Shown here piece after piece: positions 42,111 to 50,999 of a stretch of 64,000 nucleotides of DNA. The notes under the pieces were generated by a model, which saw nothing but the letters and a program-made list of their open reading frames with translations, had not been told where the DNA came from and did no database searches. Source of the stretch: Kocuria palustris. GTDB taxonomy: Bacteria; Actinomycetota; Actinomycetes; Actinomycetales; Micrococcaceae. Within the stretch, counting starts at the first letter, position 1. Each line of letters starts with the position of its first letter. The position numbers and the translations under genes are program-made. Where the stretch lies: NCBI RefSeq assembly GCF_016907795.1, contig NZ_JAFBCR010000001.1:1488001-1552000 (forward strand), in the 5' to 3' direction.

Positions 42111-43504
42111 CCACGCCCCACAGCTCTGCGGAGAGCTCCGCCAAGCCCGATCATCACGCCGAGCCGCACCACGACCCCATCTACGGCGCTTCCGACACTC
42201 CCTCCTCGAGCGGGATCGGTCGGCTCCTTCGCTCGGAGACGGTCGCCGGCGTCCTGCTGCTGATCGCCACGGTCCTCGCCCTGAGCGCGGCCAATGCACC
42301 CGGGCTGCGCGAGCTCTACGAATCGGTCAGCGACTTCCACTTCGGCCCCGTCCTGGGCGACCCCGACAGCCCTCTGCTCACCCTGGACCTGAGCGTGAGC
42401 CACTGGGCGGCCGACGCCCTGCTGGCAGTGTTCTTCTTCCTGGTCGGCCTGGAGCTGAAGCAGGAGTTCGTGGACGGCGAGCTGCGCAACCCAGGCAAGG
42501 CCGCCGTGCCGATCGCAGCCGCCTTCGGCGGCGTCGCGGTCCCCGCCCTGATCTTCGTGGCCTTCGCCGCCAGCAGCGGCGGCGGCGAGCTCATGGGCGG
42601 CTGGGCGATCCCCACCGCCACGGACATCGCCTTCGCGACCGCAGTGCTGGCGATCGTCGGCTCGCACCTTCCGGTGGCCATGCGCACGTTCCTGCTGACG
42701 CTGGCCGTCGTCGACGATCTGATCGCCATCACGATCATCGCGCTGTTCTACACGTCGGATCTGAGCCTCGCCCACCTGGGGGCTGCGATCATCCCGATCG
42801 CCGTCTTCGCGCTGATCGCCTACAAGGGGCAGGCCACGTTCGCCGAGAAGACCTGGCTGACCTGGCTGAGCCTGTTCCCGCTGGGCGTGATCACCTGGGC
42901 GCTGTTCTACAACTCGGGCATCCACGCCACCATCGCGGGCGTCGTCCTGGCCTTCATGGTCCCCGTCCGCCCGAACCGCCGCACCGTCGAGCGCAACCCC
43001 GAGGCCGTGGGCCTCGCATCCCACCTCGAGCACCTGGTGCGCCCGTTCTCCGCCGCGCTGTGCGTCCCGATCTTCGCCTTCTTCTCGGCCGGGGTGTTCG
43101 TGGAGGGCTGGAGCGGCCTGGTCGAGTCCTGGACCTCGGTCGCGGCGCTGGGCGTGATCGTGGGCCTGCTCGTCGGCAAGACGGTCGGCATCACCGCCAC
43201 CACCTGGCTGCTCACCCGTCTGCGCAGGTTCAACCTCGATCCGGACATCCAGTGGATCGACGTCGTCGGCCTGGCCGCGCTGGCCGGCATCGGCTTCACG
43301 GTCTCGCTGCTGATCAGCGAGCTGTCCTTCGGGCCCTCGTCGGATCTGGGCGCCACCTCCAAGGTCGGCATCCTGACGGGCTCCGGGCTCGCCGCCGTCG
43401 TGGGCGGCGCCCTGCTGGCCATCCGCAACCGCCACTACAAGAAGCTCGGCACGAGCTCCTCGGACGAGGCCACGCAGGACGACGCCTCCTCGCAGGGCAG
43501 CTGA
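42107..43504 (+). CDS. nhaA: Na+/H+ antiporter NhaA
   Basis: The 465-residue antiporter exchanges internal Na+ or Li+ for external protons and has about 12 helices. Hallmarks are GLELKQEFVDGELR in helix 2, PTATDIAFATAVLAIVG, and the tandem catalytic aspartates in TLAVVDDLIAITIIALFYT (helix 5), all present and intact. A ~40-residue polar N-terminus and a Ser/Asp-rich tail are longer than in E. coli. The ATG at 42107 has AGGAG 4 nt upstream. It shares a 23-bp terminator with the convergent gene at 43565. Confidence 0.96.
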   Translation: MTTPHSSAESSAKPDHHAEPHHDPIYGASDTPSSSGIGRLLRSETVAGVLLLIATVLALSAANAPGLRELYESVSDFHFGPVLGDPDSPLLTLDLSVSHWAADALLAVFFFLVGLELKQEFVDGELRNPGKAAVPIAAAFGGVAVPALIFVAFAASSGGGELMGGWAIPTATDIAFATAVLAIVGSHLPVAMRTFLLTLAVVDDLIAITIIALFYTSDLSLAHLGAAIIPIAVFALIAYKGQATFAEKTWLTWLSLFPLGVITWALFYNSGIHATIAGVVLAFMVPVRPNRRTVERNPEAVGLASHLEHLVRPFSAALCVPIFAFFSAGVFVEGWSGLVESWTSVAALGVIVGLLVGKTVGITATTWLLTRLRRFNLDPDIQWIDVVGLAALAGIGFTVSLLISELSFGPSSDLGATSKVGILTGSGLAAVVGGALLAIRNRHYKKLGTSSSDEATQDDASSQGS

Positions 43505-43507
43505 GCG

Positions 43508-43555
43508 GACATGACTGAGGGGCCGGGACATCTGTCCCGGCCCCTCAGTCATGTC
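43508..43555. terminator. 23-bp bidirectional hairpin
   Basis: A perfect 23-bp inverted repeat (43508-43530 with 43533-43555) with only two unpaired central bases lies between the stops of nhaA and the convergent gene, the longest perfect stem seen in the window. Confidence 0.85.
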
Positions 43556-43564
43556 GACTCCGCC

Positions 43565-44053
43565 TCAGCGGCGCTTGTTCGAGCTCCCACCGGAGGACGA
43601 CGCCCGCGCAGAGCCCGGCACGGCGGTCGAGCCGGAGCGGGAGTAGGCGCGCTTGTCGCCCTTGCCCGCCTTGCCGTCGCGCTGGGCGGAGACCGTGCGG
43701 GAGAGCTGCGCCTGGACCGGCTGGCCGTCCGCGTCGCGGATGACCTCGGCCTCGGCCTCGCGCTCGTCGTCGTGCTCGACGCCGCGGGAAGGCGCCGCCG
43801 AATCGCGCAGCGCCAGGCGCTCGCGCTCGGAGCGCTGAGCCGCCCCCGGACGCGCCGGAACGCGGCGGGCGCCGTCGCCTGCGGAACCCGGGACCGCGAT
43901 GACCGCCACGGCCACCACGTTCAGGGCCAGACCGGCCAGCCCCAGGATCCAGCCCAGGACGGCCCAGCCGAAGCTCACGAAGAGCAGCGCGAGGAAGATC
44001 AGCCCGAGCGAGGTCAGGACGGCGGGGGTGAGGCGTCGGAAGTCGTACTTCAT
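43565..44053 (-). CDS. small membrane protein with basic tail, function unknown
   Basis: The 162-residue protein has two N-terminal helices (about 8-30 and 32-55: LTSLGLIFLALLFVSFGWAV, then LGWILGLAGLALNVVAV) and a long basic, polar tail ending in SNKRR. No family is recognised; small two-helix proteins with such tails are common in actinobacteria. The ATG at 44053 begins MKYDFRRL, a normal membrane-protein start. It is convergent with nhaA and divergent from the sirtuin gene. Confidence 0.68.
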   Translation of the reverse strand: MKYDFRRLTPAVLTSLGLIFLALLFVSFGWAVLGWILGLAGLALNVVAVAVIAVPGSAGDGARRVPARPGAAQRSERERLALRDSAAPSRGVEHDDEREAEAEVIRDADGQPVQAQLSRTVSAQRDGKAGKGDKRAYSRSGSTAVPGSARASSSGGSSNKRR

Positions 44054-44144
44054 GCGTCCATTCCATCACAGGCACCGCGGCGGTGCCGGAGTGCCGGGCT
44101 CGCACGGCCCCGCGGGTCGGGGTCAGTCGCCTACCGTGGAGGCC

Positions 44145-44996
44145 ATGAGCACCGAGAAGGATCCCGACGAGTCCCTGTCCCAGCGCGCCGGCCGGCTCAA
44201 CGCCCAGCTGCAGGCGATCGGTCCCGAGGTGCTGGATCTGTGCCGCTCGGCCTCGAGGGTCGCGGTGCTCTCTGGCGCCGGCATCTCGGCCGAGTCCGGC
44301 GTTCCCACCTTCCGCGCCCCGGAGACCGGGCTGTGGGCCCGCTACTCGCCGCAGGAGCTGGCCACCCCGGAGGCCTGGGAGGCCGATCCGGAGCTGGTCT
44401 GGGCCTGGTATATGCAGCGAGCGCGATATGTCCGGCAGTGCGCGCCCAACGCCGGGCACCGGGCGCTGGTGTCGTGGAGCGAGTACGCGGACGTCAGGAT
44501 CGCGACGCAGAACATCGACGACCTCCACGAGCGCGCCGGGTCCTCCGATGTGTCGCACCTGCACGGCTCCCTGTACTCGTTCCGCTGCTCGCTGTGCGGC
44601 CGCCCGGCGGATCAGTGGCAGGTCGCCGACCTGCGCCTGGACGAGCCGCCGTTGGACGAGCCGCGTCCCGAGGCGCCGCCGGAGTGCCTGGAGTGCGACG
44701 GCCCCATCCGCCCGGATGTCGTGTGGTTCGGCGAGGCCCTGCCCGAGGGCGCCTTCGACGACGCCGAGTCCGCGATGGCCTCGGCGGGGCTCGTGCTCGT
44801 GATCGGCACGTCCGGGCTCGTGCAGCCGGCCGCCTCGCTGCCGCTGACCGCGATGGGCCTGGGTGTCCCGGTCGTGGAGATCAACCCCGAGCCGACCGGA
44901 TTCTCCGCCCACGCCGATCACTCGGTGCAGCTGGCCTCCGGCACCGCGCTTCCGCTGATGCTCTCGGCGGCCCGTCGCAGCCCCGGCAGGGCCTGA
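44145..44996 (+). CDS. NAD-dependent protein deacylase, Sir2 family
   Basis: The 283-residue enzyme uses NAD+ to remove acyl groups from lysines. Motifs in order: SGAGISAESGVPTFRAPETGLW, ATQNIDDLHERAG, catalytic His in SHLHGSLYSFRC, four Zn cysteines in two pairs (CSLC and CLEC), and the NAD motif IGTSGLVQPAASLP. This is the class III sirtuin pattern (lacking the Tyr/Arg pair was not checked). TACCGT (44132-44137) ends 7 nt before the ATG at 44145, a leaderless pattern. No acetyltransferase gene is next to it. Confidence 0.93.
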   Translation: MSTEKDPDESLSQRAGRLNAQLQAIGPEVLDLCRSASRVAVLSGAGISAESGVPTFRAPETGLWARYSPQELATPEAWEADPELVWAWYMQRARYVRQCAPNAGHRALVSWSEYADVRIATQNIDDLHERAGSSDVSHLHGSLYSFRCSLCGRPADQWQVADLRLDEPPLDEPRPEAPPECLECDGPIRPDVVWFGEALPEGAFDDAESAMASAGLVLVIGTSGLVQPAASLPLTAMGLGVPVVEINPEPTGFSAHADHSVQLASGTALPLMLSAARRSPGRA

Positions 44997-45259
44997 CCGG
45001 CCCTCTCCGGCGCCGGAGCGCAGCGCAGCCGTCGTCGGGGGCCGAGCGCTCGAGCACGGTCCCGTGGGGCCGGGCTGTCCCCGCAGCCCCATGCGGAGGA
45101 ATTCATCCCCGCAGGACACGGCGGATGTGGCGCATCCGGGCCGGAAGGGCCGTACAGTGGGCGCACCCTGTGGGGCCAGTCACAGCCACCTGTGATAGCG
45201 GCGACAGCGCACCACCTGACGCCCCGGGTCCCGTCCGCATCCGTCCTCGGGAGCACCCA

Positions 45260-46789
45260 GTGAGCACCAACTCGCGCGAGAGCGCGCCCTCAGATCCCCG
45301 CGGCACCTCCACCGACGGCACCGCACCTGTCGAGAGCAGCGACCTGGCCAAGGTCATGGGCCCCGGCCTGCTGCTGCTGTTCATCGTCGGCGACATCCTG
45401 GGAACGGGCGTCTACGCCCTGACCGGCACGATCGCCGGCGAGATCGGCGGCGCCGCCTGGGCCCCGATCCTGCTGGCCTTCTTCGTGGCCGCCGTGACCG
45501 CCTTCTCCTACCTGGAGATGGTCACGAAGTACCCCGGCGCCTCGGGCGCCGCGCTCTACACCCACAAGGCGTTCGGGATCGGCCTGCTGACCTTCATGGT
45601 CACCTTCGCCGTGCTTGCCTCCGGCCTGACCTCCGCCTCCACCGCCGCTCGCACCGTGGCCTCCAACCTCGTGGCGGGCTTCGGCTGGGAGGATCCGCCC
45701 ATGACGGCGGTGACCCTCATGGCCGTCGGCTTCATGGTCCTGCTCATGCTCATCAACCTGCGCAGCGTCAAGGAATCCCTGATGCTCAACGTGGTGCTGA
45801 CCTGCATCGAGCTCTCCGGCCTGGCCATCGTGATCCTCATCGGCCTCTGGGCCGCGACCCAGGGCAATGCCGACTTCTCCCGGACCATGATCTTCGAGAC
45901 CCAGGGCGACAAGTCGATCTTCCTGGCGCTGACCGCCGTGACCTCCCTGGCCTTCTTCTCCTTCGTGGGATTCGAGGACTCCGTCAACATGGTCGAGGAG
46001 ACCAAGGACCCGCAGAAGAACTTCCCGCGGATCATGCTCATCGGCCTGTGCATCACCGGCGTCGTCTACGTCCTGGTCTCCATCCTGGCCGTCGCGATCG
46101 TCCCGATCGGCGTGCTGGGCGAGTCCACGACCCCGCTGCTCGAGGTCGTCAACGCCGGCGCCCCCGGCATCCCGGTCGGCGCGATCTACCCGTTCCTGAC
46201 CATCTTCGCGGTGGCCAACACGGCGCTGATCAACATGCTGATGGCCTCGCGCCTGCTCTACGGCATGGCCTCCCAGGGCGTGCTCCCGGGGTTCCTGGCC
46301 AAGGTCAGCTCCAAGCACTCCGTCCCGTGGGCCTCGGTGGTCTTCACGACCGTCCTGGCCGCCGCCCTGATCCTGGTGGTCGGGCAGATCATGGCCAAGG
46401 AGACCGCTGCCGCGCTCGGCGGCACGACCGCGCTGCTGCTGCTCGGCGTGTTCGCGGTGGTCAACGTGGCCGTGATCGTGCTGCGCAAGGACAAGTCGCG
46501 CGAGGGCACCGGCTACTTCCGGGCTCCCGCGTTCATCCCCTTCATCGGCGCGGCCACCACGCTGTTCCTGATCGGCCCGTGGGCGCAGGACGTCATCGAG
46601 TACCAGATCGCCGCCGTCCTGCTGGGCATCGGCCTGCTGCTCTCGGCGGTCAACTGGGCGTACAAGCGCTTCGTGAAGCACGAGCCCATGGGCTTCGAGG
46701 ACACGCAGGCGATCGCGACCCTGGGCGAGGAGCCGGGCGGGCACGATCCGCTCGGCGACTACTCCACGCACGAGCACCACAGGAAGTGA
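45260..46789 (+). CDS. APC-family amino acid permease
   Basis: The 509-residue protein has about 12 helices and belongs to the amino acid-polyamine-organocation family: MGPGLLLLFIVGDILGTGVYALTG is the first helix with its unwound GxG, SFVGFEDSVNMVEETKDPQ is the classical helix 6-7 signature, and later helices follow. The substrate cannot be told. The GTG at 45260 has GGGAG 6 nt upstream; the long open frame upstream is a shadow of the sirtuin gene. TACAGT at 45152-45157 may be its -10. Confidence 0.92.
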   Translation: MSTNSRESAPSDPRGTSTDGTAPVESSDLAKVMGPGLLLLFIVGDILGTGVYALTGTIAGEIGGAAWAPILLAFFVAAVTAFSYLEMVTKYPGASGAALYTHKAFGIGLLTFMVTFAVLASGLTSASTAARTVASNLVAGFGWEDPPMTAVTLMAVGFMVLLMLINLRSVKESLMLNVVLTCIELSGLAIVILIGLWAATQGNADFSRTMIFETQGDKSIFLALTAVTSLAFFSFVGFEDSVNMVEETKDPQKNFPRIMLIGLCITGVVYVLVSILAVAIVPIGVLGESTTPLLEVVNAGAPGIPVGAIYPFLTIFAVANTALINMLMASRLLYGMASQGVLPGFLAKVSSKHSVPWASVVFTTVLAAALILVVGQIMAKETAAALGGTTALLLLGVFAVVNVAVIVLRKDKSREGTGYFRAPAFIPFIGAATTLFLIGPWAQDVIEYQIAAVLLGIGLLLSAVNWAYKRFVKHEPMGFEDTQAIATLGEEPGGHDPLGDYSTHEHHRK

Positions 46790-46830
46790 TCTGCGCCCCG
46801 CCGCGCGGGGTGCAGCTGCCGGCCGGGGGG

Positions 46831-46850
46831 CCGTCGGATCGATCCGACGG
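46831..46850 (+). terminator. 20-nt palindrome after the permease gene
   Basis: CCGTCGGATC and its complement form a 20-nt perfect palindrome, flanked by GGGGCC/GGGCCCC-like extensions, 41 nt after the plus-strand stop. Confidence 0.6.
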
Positions 46851-46919
46851 GCCCCTGGCCGCTGTCGCGCCACAGGGCCATGAGACAGTGAGGTCTCCCC
46901 AGCGAATCGAGCAGGACCA

Positions 46920-49109
46920 GTGAACACTCCAGCAGAGCACCGCCGCCCGTGGGCGCGCACCCTGATCGCTCCTGCCCTGATCCTCATCTGGCTGGCCGTG
47001 CTGATGCTCGGCGGGCCGTTCTTCGGGCGGATCTCGGACGTCTCCACCAATCAGCAGAGCTCGTTCCTCCCCCAGTCCGCCGAATCCACCCAGGTCGCTG
47101 ACCGGGCAGACGACTTCACGGAGGACCCCTTCCTGCCCGCCGTGGCCGTGGCCCAGCGCGACGACGGCCTCACCGACCAGGACAGGCAGTGGGCGCAGGA
47201 GATCTCCGACTCGCTCGTGGACCGCGGCATCGCCGAGCAGCAGCCCTCCCCTCCCGTGGTCTCGGAGGACGGCAAGGCGCTGCAGCTCTTCGTGCCCATG
47301 GACGAGAACGAGTTCGGGGACCAGGTCCCCGAGCTGCGCAGCGCCATGGAGGGCCAGGCACCCCAGGGGCTGACAACGGCGGTCACAGGCCCTGCGGGCT
47401 TCGCCAGCGAGCTGGCAGAGGGATTCTCCGGGATCGACGGCATCCTGCTGCTGGTGGCCCTGGCGGTCGTGTTCGTGATCCTGGTGGTCGTCTACCGCTC
47501 CCCGCTGCTGCCGGTGCTGGTGCTGATCACCGCCATGGCGGCGCTGTGCGCGGCGATCGTGGTGGTCTACCTGCTGGCGTCGTCGGGGCTGATCCAGATC
47601 AACGGCCAGGTGCAGGGCATCCTGTTCATCCTGGTCGTGGGTGCCGCCACCGACTACTGCCTGCTCTACACCGCCCGCTACCGGGACGCCCTCCATGCTC
47701 ATCGCAGCACGCGCCAGGCCACCCGGGAGGCGCTGCGCGGCACCATCGAGCCGGTGCTGGCCTCGGGCGGCACGGTGATCGCCGGGCTGCTGTGCCTGCT
47801 GGTCTCGGACCTGGGCTCCACCGCAGCGCTGGGCCCGGCCGCCGCCACCGGCATCGTCTTCTCCATGCTGGCCGCGCTGACCCTGCTGCCGGCGGCGCTG
47901 ATGCTCATCGGGCGCGCGGCCTTCTGGCCGGCCCGCCCCCGCTTCCAGGACCAGGGTCCGCAGGCCCTGAAGGTCGTTCCCGACGACCGCGGACATGCCG
48001 TGGAGGGCAGCGGCCTCTGGGCGCGGATCGGGCGATTCATCGCCAGACGCCACCGCCCGGTGTGGATCCTCTCCACCCTGGTCCTGCTGATCGCCGCGGC
48101 CTTCGCCCCGCAGCTGCAGGCCTCGGGCCTCAAGCAGTCCGAGACGCTGATCGGCGAGTCCCCGGCCGCCGACGGCCAGCACATCCTCTCCGAGCACTTC
48201 CCCGGCGGCTCCGGATCCCCGATCACGGTCATCGCCCCGGAGTCGCGCATGGATCAGGTCGCGGAGGAGGCGGAGGCCCTGGATCCCGTGGGCTCCGTGA
48301 CGGTCACGGCGCTCGATGCCCCGCAGGGCTCCATCCCGCTGGGCTCGGCGGCCGCTCAGCTCGAGTCCGCTCCCCCGGGCGCGAATCCGTTCGAGGGGGT
48401 CTCCCCGACCGTCGTCGACGGCGACGTCCAGATCCAGATCACCACCACCACCGACCCGGATGCCGATGAGACCTTCCAGGCCGTCGAGACCCTGCGCTCC
48501 GAGCTGCACGGGATCGACGACACCATCCTGGTCGGCGGCGAGACCGCCAGCACGCTGGACACCAATCACGCCGCCGAGCGCGACCGTGAGGTGATCATCC
48601 CCATGATCCTGGCGGTCGTGCTGGTGATCCTCATGCTGCTGCTGCGCTCGGTGCTCGCGCCGGTCCTGCTGGTCGTGCTCACGGTGATCTCGTACGCCTC
48701 GGCGCTGGGCGTCAGCGCGCTGGTGTTCAACCACGTGCTCGAGTTCCCGGGCTCGGATCCCTCGGTGCCGCTGTACGCGTTCGTGTTCCTGGTGGCGCTG
48801 GGCATCGACTACAACATCTTCCTGATGTCGCGGGTGCGGGAGGAGTCCCTGGAGCACGGGACGCGCGCCGGCGTGCTGCGGGGAACGGTGCTGACCGGCG
48901 GTGTCATCACGTCCGCCGGCATCGTGCTGGCTGCGACCTTCGCCGCGCTGGCCGTGATCCCCATCGTGTTCATGGTGCAGCTGGCCTTCATGGTGGCCTT
49001 CGGCGTCCTGCTCGACGCCCTGCTGGTGCGCTCCCTGCTGGTCCCGGCGCTGACCTATGACCTGGGCCGCATCATCTGGTGGCCCCGCCACCGCCGCCTG
49101 GCCCCCTGA
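46920..49109 (+). CDS. MMPL/RND-family membrane transporter
   Basis: The 729-residue protein has the MMPL layout: N-terminal helix, ~150-residue extracytoplasmic domain, helix cluster with GILFILVVGAATDYCLLYTARYRD (the conserved Asp-Tyr pair in helix 4-type motif), a second domain, and a second cluster with LVALGIDYNIFLMSRVREES. The duplicated GxxxDY motif is typical of MMPL proteins, which export lipids or siderophores. AGGA lies upstream of the GTG at 46920. The substrate is unknown; envelope lipid export is a guess. Confidence 0.93.
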   Translation: MNTPAEHRRPWARTLIAPALILIWLAVLMLGGPFFGRISDVSTNQQSSFLPQSAESTQVADRADDFTEDPFLPAVAVAQRDDGLTDQDRQWAQEISDSLVDRGIAEQQPSPPVVSEDGKALQLFVPMDENEFGDQVPELRSAMEGQAPQGLTTAVTGPAGFASELAEGFSGIDGILLLVALAVVFVILVVVYRSPLLPVLVLITAMAALCAAIVVVYLLASSGLIQINGQVQGILFILVVGAATDYCLLYTARYRDALHAHRSTRQATREALRGTIEPVLASGGTVIAGLLCLLVSDLGSTAALGPAAATGIVFSMLAALTLLPAALMLIGRAAFWPARPRFQDQGPQALKVVPDDRGHAVEGSGLWARIGRFIARRHRPVWILSTLVLLIAAAFAPQLQASGLKQSETLIGESPAADGQHILSEHFPGGSGSPITVIAPESRMDQVAEEAEALDPVGSVTVTALDAPQGSIPLGSAAAQLESAPPGANPFEGVSPTVVDGDVQIQITTTTDPDADETFQAVETLRSELHGIDDTILVGGETASTLDTNHAAERDREVIIPMILAVVLVILMLLLRSVLAPVLLVVLTVISYASALGVSALVFNHVLEFPGSDPSVPLYAFVFLVALGIDYNIFLMSRVREESLEHGTRAGVLRGTVLTGGVITSAGIVLAATFAALAVIPIVFMVQLAFMVAFGVLLDALLVRSLLVPALTYDLGRIIWWPRHRRLAP

Positions 49110-49116
49110 GCCGCAC

Positions 49117-49260
49117 TCTTTCCCCCGCCTACGTGCTGCATCGCGTCTCTGCGCGCGCTGCGCCGGCTGCACCCGGAAGCACGTAAGCGCGGGGGCCCGG
49201 CGTGCGCATGTGCGCTCTGGGTGCGGGAAAGCGCAGGGAGGCACCTAGGCGCGGGGCGGG
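49117..49260. repeat. three degenerate copies of a 20-nt intergenic repeat
   Basis: GGAAGCACGTAAGCGCGGGG at 49175-49194 and GGAGGCACCTAGGCGCGGGG at 49237-49256 agree at 17 of 20 positions. A third, shorter copy lies inverted at 49123-49139 (CCCCGCCTACGTGCTGC). Spacing between copies is 35-62 nt. No gene is present. Confidence 0.6.
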
Positions 49261-49274
49261 AGAGGCGGCGACGA

Positions 49275-49312
49275 CGAAGGGCGCCTCCCCCTGGCGGGAG
49301 AGGCGCCCTTCG
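49275..49312 (-). terminator. 13-bp hairpin after the PAP2-like gene
   Basis: A perfect 13-bp stem (49275-49287 with 49300-49312) and 12-nt loop lies about 20 nt past the minus-strand stop. Confidence 0.7.
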
Positions 49313-49331
49313 CGGAGCAGCAGGGGCCGGG

Positions 49332-50207
49332 TCAGGCGGCGGCGTCGTCCTCGCGGATGACGGGCAGCTCCTCGGTGATGGGGCCGTCGTCGAGGTCGCG
49401 GTGCGCGGAGGCCGCCGCAGTGCTGCGGGACTCGGAGCGGGCGTAGGCGGTCTCGGCGTCGCTGTAGCGCGGAGCCTGGCGGTGAGCCAGCTTGCGGTCC
49501 GCGCGCGGGAGACCCCAGCCGAAGCGCTCTGCCATGGCCGGGACGACCCGGTTGGCCAGGCCGCACCCCAGCACCACGCCCGCCCAGGCGACCGGCAGGG
49601 ACAGCACGACGTCCAGCACGTAGGCGGATGACGTCAGCAGCGCCGACAGCGCCACGGCCAGGCTCACACCGGCACCGGCGAGCAGGACCGCCATGCCGGA
49701 GATGTGGCGTCGCGAGGCCACCAGGAAGGACAGGGAGATGCCGATGGCGGCGCACACGGCAGCGGAGGGCAGCGAGGAGCCGACCTCGGCGGTCAGGACG
49801 CCGTCGCCCAGCCCGGGAGCCGGGCGGCCGATGATCTGCTGGGCGGTGCTCGCGACCACGACCATGGTCACTGCGGTCACGGCGAAGCCCGCGGCATCGC
49901 GGCCGCTGCGCTTGACGAGCGCCAGCCACGCGGTGAGTGCGGCGATGATGCCGTAGACCCAGGGTGCGGAGAAGATGCCGTGGACGAAGCCCGCGACGGC
50001 CAGGAGAAGGCCGGAGCGAACAGGGTCGAGGGCCGCGAGGACCTGGGACTCCGCGGCGCCGACCTCAGGTGTGAGACTCACGATCCGTCCGATCGCGCCG
50101 ATCGCCAGGACGACGATGAGCGGGACGATGATCCAGTGCTCAAGCTGGGGCAGGTGCCAGGTAGCCCGGTCCGGCGAGGGGGAAGAAGACTGCGCCGGGG
50201 TAGACAT
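49332..50207 (-). CDS. PAP2-like membrane protein with degenerate active site
   Basis: The 291-residue protein has six hydrophobic segments arranged as in PAP2/lipid-phosphatase proteins. The three active-site motifs are recognisable but incomplete: IIGRPAPG for the K-x6-RP motif, SSLPSAAV where PSGH is expected, and SSAYVLDVV where SR-x5-H is expected. It is therefore unlikely to be a working phosphatase and may be a structural or regulatory homolog. The C-terminal ~70 residues are polar. CAGAAT 6 nt before the ATG at 50207 suggests a leaderless transcript. Confidence 0.7.
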   Translation of the reverse strand: MSTPAQSSSPSPDRATWHLPQLEHWIIVPLIVVLAIGAIGRIVSLTPEVGAAESQVLAALDPVRSGLLLAVAGFVHGIFSAPWVYGIIAALTAWLALVKRSGRDAAGFAVTAVTMVVVASTAQQIIGRPAPGLGDGVLTAEVGSSLPSAAVCAAIGISLSFLVASRRHISGMAVLLAGAGVSLAVALSALLTSSAYVLDVVLSLPVAWAGVVLGCGLANRVVPAMAERFGWGLPRADRKLAHRQAPRYSDAETAYARSESRSTAAASAHRDLDDGPITEELPVIREDDAAA

Positions 50208-50377
50208 TCTTCGATTCTGGCATCCATCGGCCCCTGGACCTGGAGACACAGCGTGGAATGACAAGAATCCGCAGGAATTTTTCGCCGATCCCACAGCCGC
50301 TGTCATGGTGGGGGAACAACGGATCGGCCTCGGCGGCTGAGGTACCCGGACCCGCATCACCCTTGAAGGAGACCCTC

Positions 50378-50695
50378 ATGGCCCTCGAATCCCGTCCCAG
50401 CGCCGACCAGGCCACCGCCCTGCAGCACATCGCCGACGGCGGCGCCGTCGTCTACTGGCGCCCGGGCTGCGGCTTCTGCGCCGCGCTGGACCGCTCGCTC
50501 GGCGAGACCGGCGACCGCGCCCTGTGGGTGAACATCTGGGAGGACGACGCCGCCAAGGGCTACGTCGAGGACATCAACGACGGGAACGCGACCGTGCCCA
50601 CCTTCGTGACCACGCAGGCGGGGTTCGTGGTGGCCACGCCGGAGGAGCGCGCCCTGGCCGCGACGGCGCTGGAGCAGGCGACGCCCGCGGCCTGA
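50378..50695 (+). CDS. glutaredoxin/mycoredoxin-like protein with CGFC motif
   Basis: The 105-residue protein has the thioredoxin fold: VVYWRPGCGFCAALDRSL places the redox pair C31-x-x-C34 at the start of helix 1, and TVPTFVTTQAGFVVATPEE carries the cis-Pro. In actinobacteria such proteins act as mycoredoxins reducing mycothiol mixed disulfides, and the size fits; the assignment as mycoredoxin is inferred. GGAG lies 6 nt before the ATG at 50378. A 9-bp hairpin follows the stop. Confidence 0.87.
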   Translation: MALESRPSADQATALQHIADGGAVVYWRPGCGFCAALDRSLGETGDRALWVNIWEDDAAKGYVEDINDGNATVPTFVTTQAGFVVATPEERALAATALEQATPAA

Positions 50696-50777
50696 GCAGC
50701 CGCCGAGGCGAGGGCGCAGCCCCGGAGGCACCTCCGTCGATGACCCCGCGATCATGGCGCCCGGTCCCCTGGACCGC

Positions 50778-50809
50778 CCGAGCGCGTCGCCCATCGGCGG
50801 CGCGCTCGG
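50778..50809 (+). terminator. 9-bp hairpin after the glutaredoxin gene
   Basis: A 9-bp stem (50778-50786 with 50801-50809) and 14-nt loop lie 83 nt after the plus-strand stop. Confidence 0.5.
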
Positions 50810-50836
50810 TCGTTGCCATCTCGGTGACTCATCCGA

Positions 50837-50865
50837 TGGACATCACCTGTGGCCAGGCCTACTCT
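50837..50865 (+). promoter_or_regulatory. promoter of the sugar symporter gene
   Basis: TGGACA and TACTCT are separated by 17 nt; predicted start about 50872. Confidence 0.6.
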
Positions 50866-50999
50866 ATGGCCACTGTTCACCGGCGGTTCATCATGGGCGA
50901 CCCTCCTCGCCCAGCCTCGGCGGACCGCGCAACAGGCCCCGGCCAGAGCGCCAGGGCGAGCCCGCTGCACCAGGGGCTCGGCACAGCAAAGGAGCTGCG

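Larger units (their letters stand above)
50696..50999. other. 304-bp gap with terminator and promoter
   Basis: No gene is seen. A 9-bp stem (50778-50786 with 50801-50809) could terminate the glutaredoxin gene. A promoter with TGGACA (50837-50842) and TACTCT (50860-50865) 17 nt apart reads into the sugar transporter, leaving a 5' leader of roughly 130 nt with no obvious riboswitch. Confidence 0.55.

Noticed and set aside
45181-45194. CRP-like operator upstream of the permease
   Set aside because: CACAG-CCAC-CTGTG is only a 5-bp inverted repeat in the wrong arrangement for TGTGA-N6-TCACA.
43511-45259. Upstream extension of the APC permease
   Set aside because: It reads across the sirtuin gene in another frame with Arg-rich shadow composition.
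45192-45263. Leader ORF overlapping the APC permease start
   Set aside because: GTG at 45192 opens a short frame ending on the GTGA, but no -10 box is positioned for it, and such overlaps are common by chance.
46888-46923. Eleven-codon ORF ending on the MMPL start
   Set aside because: It has no -10 box or ribosome site of its own; the MMPL gene has its own AGGA.
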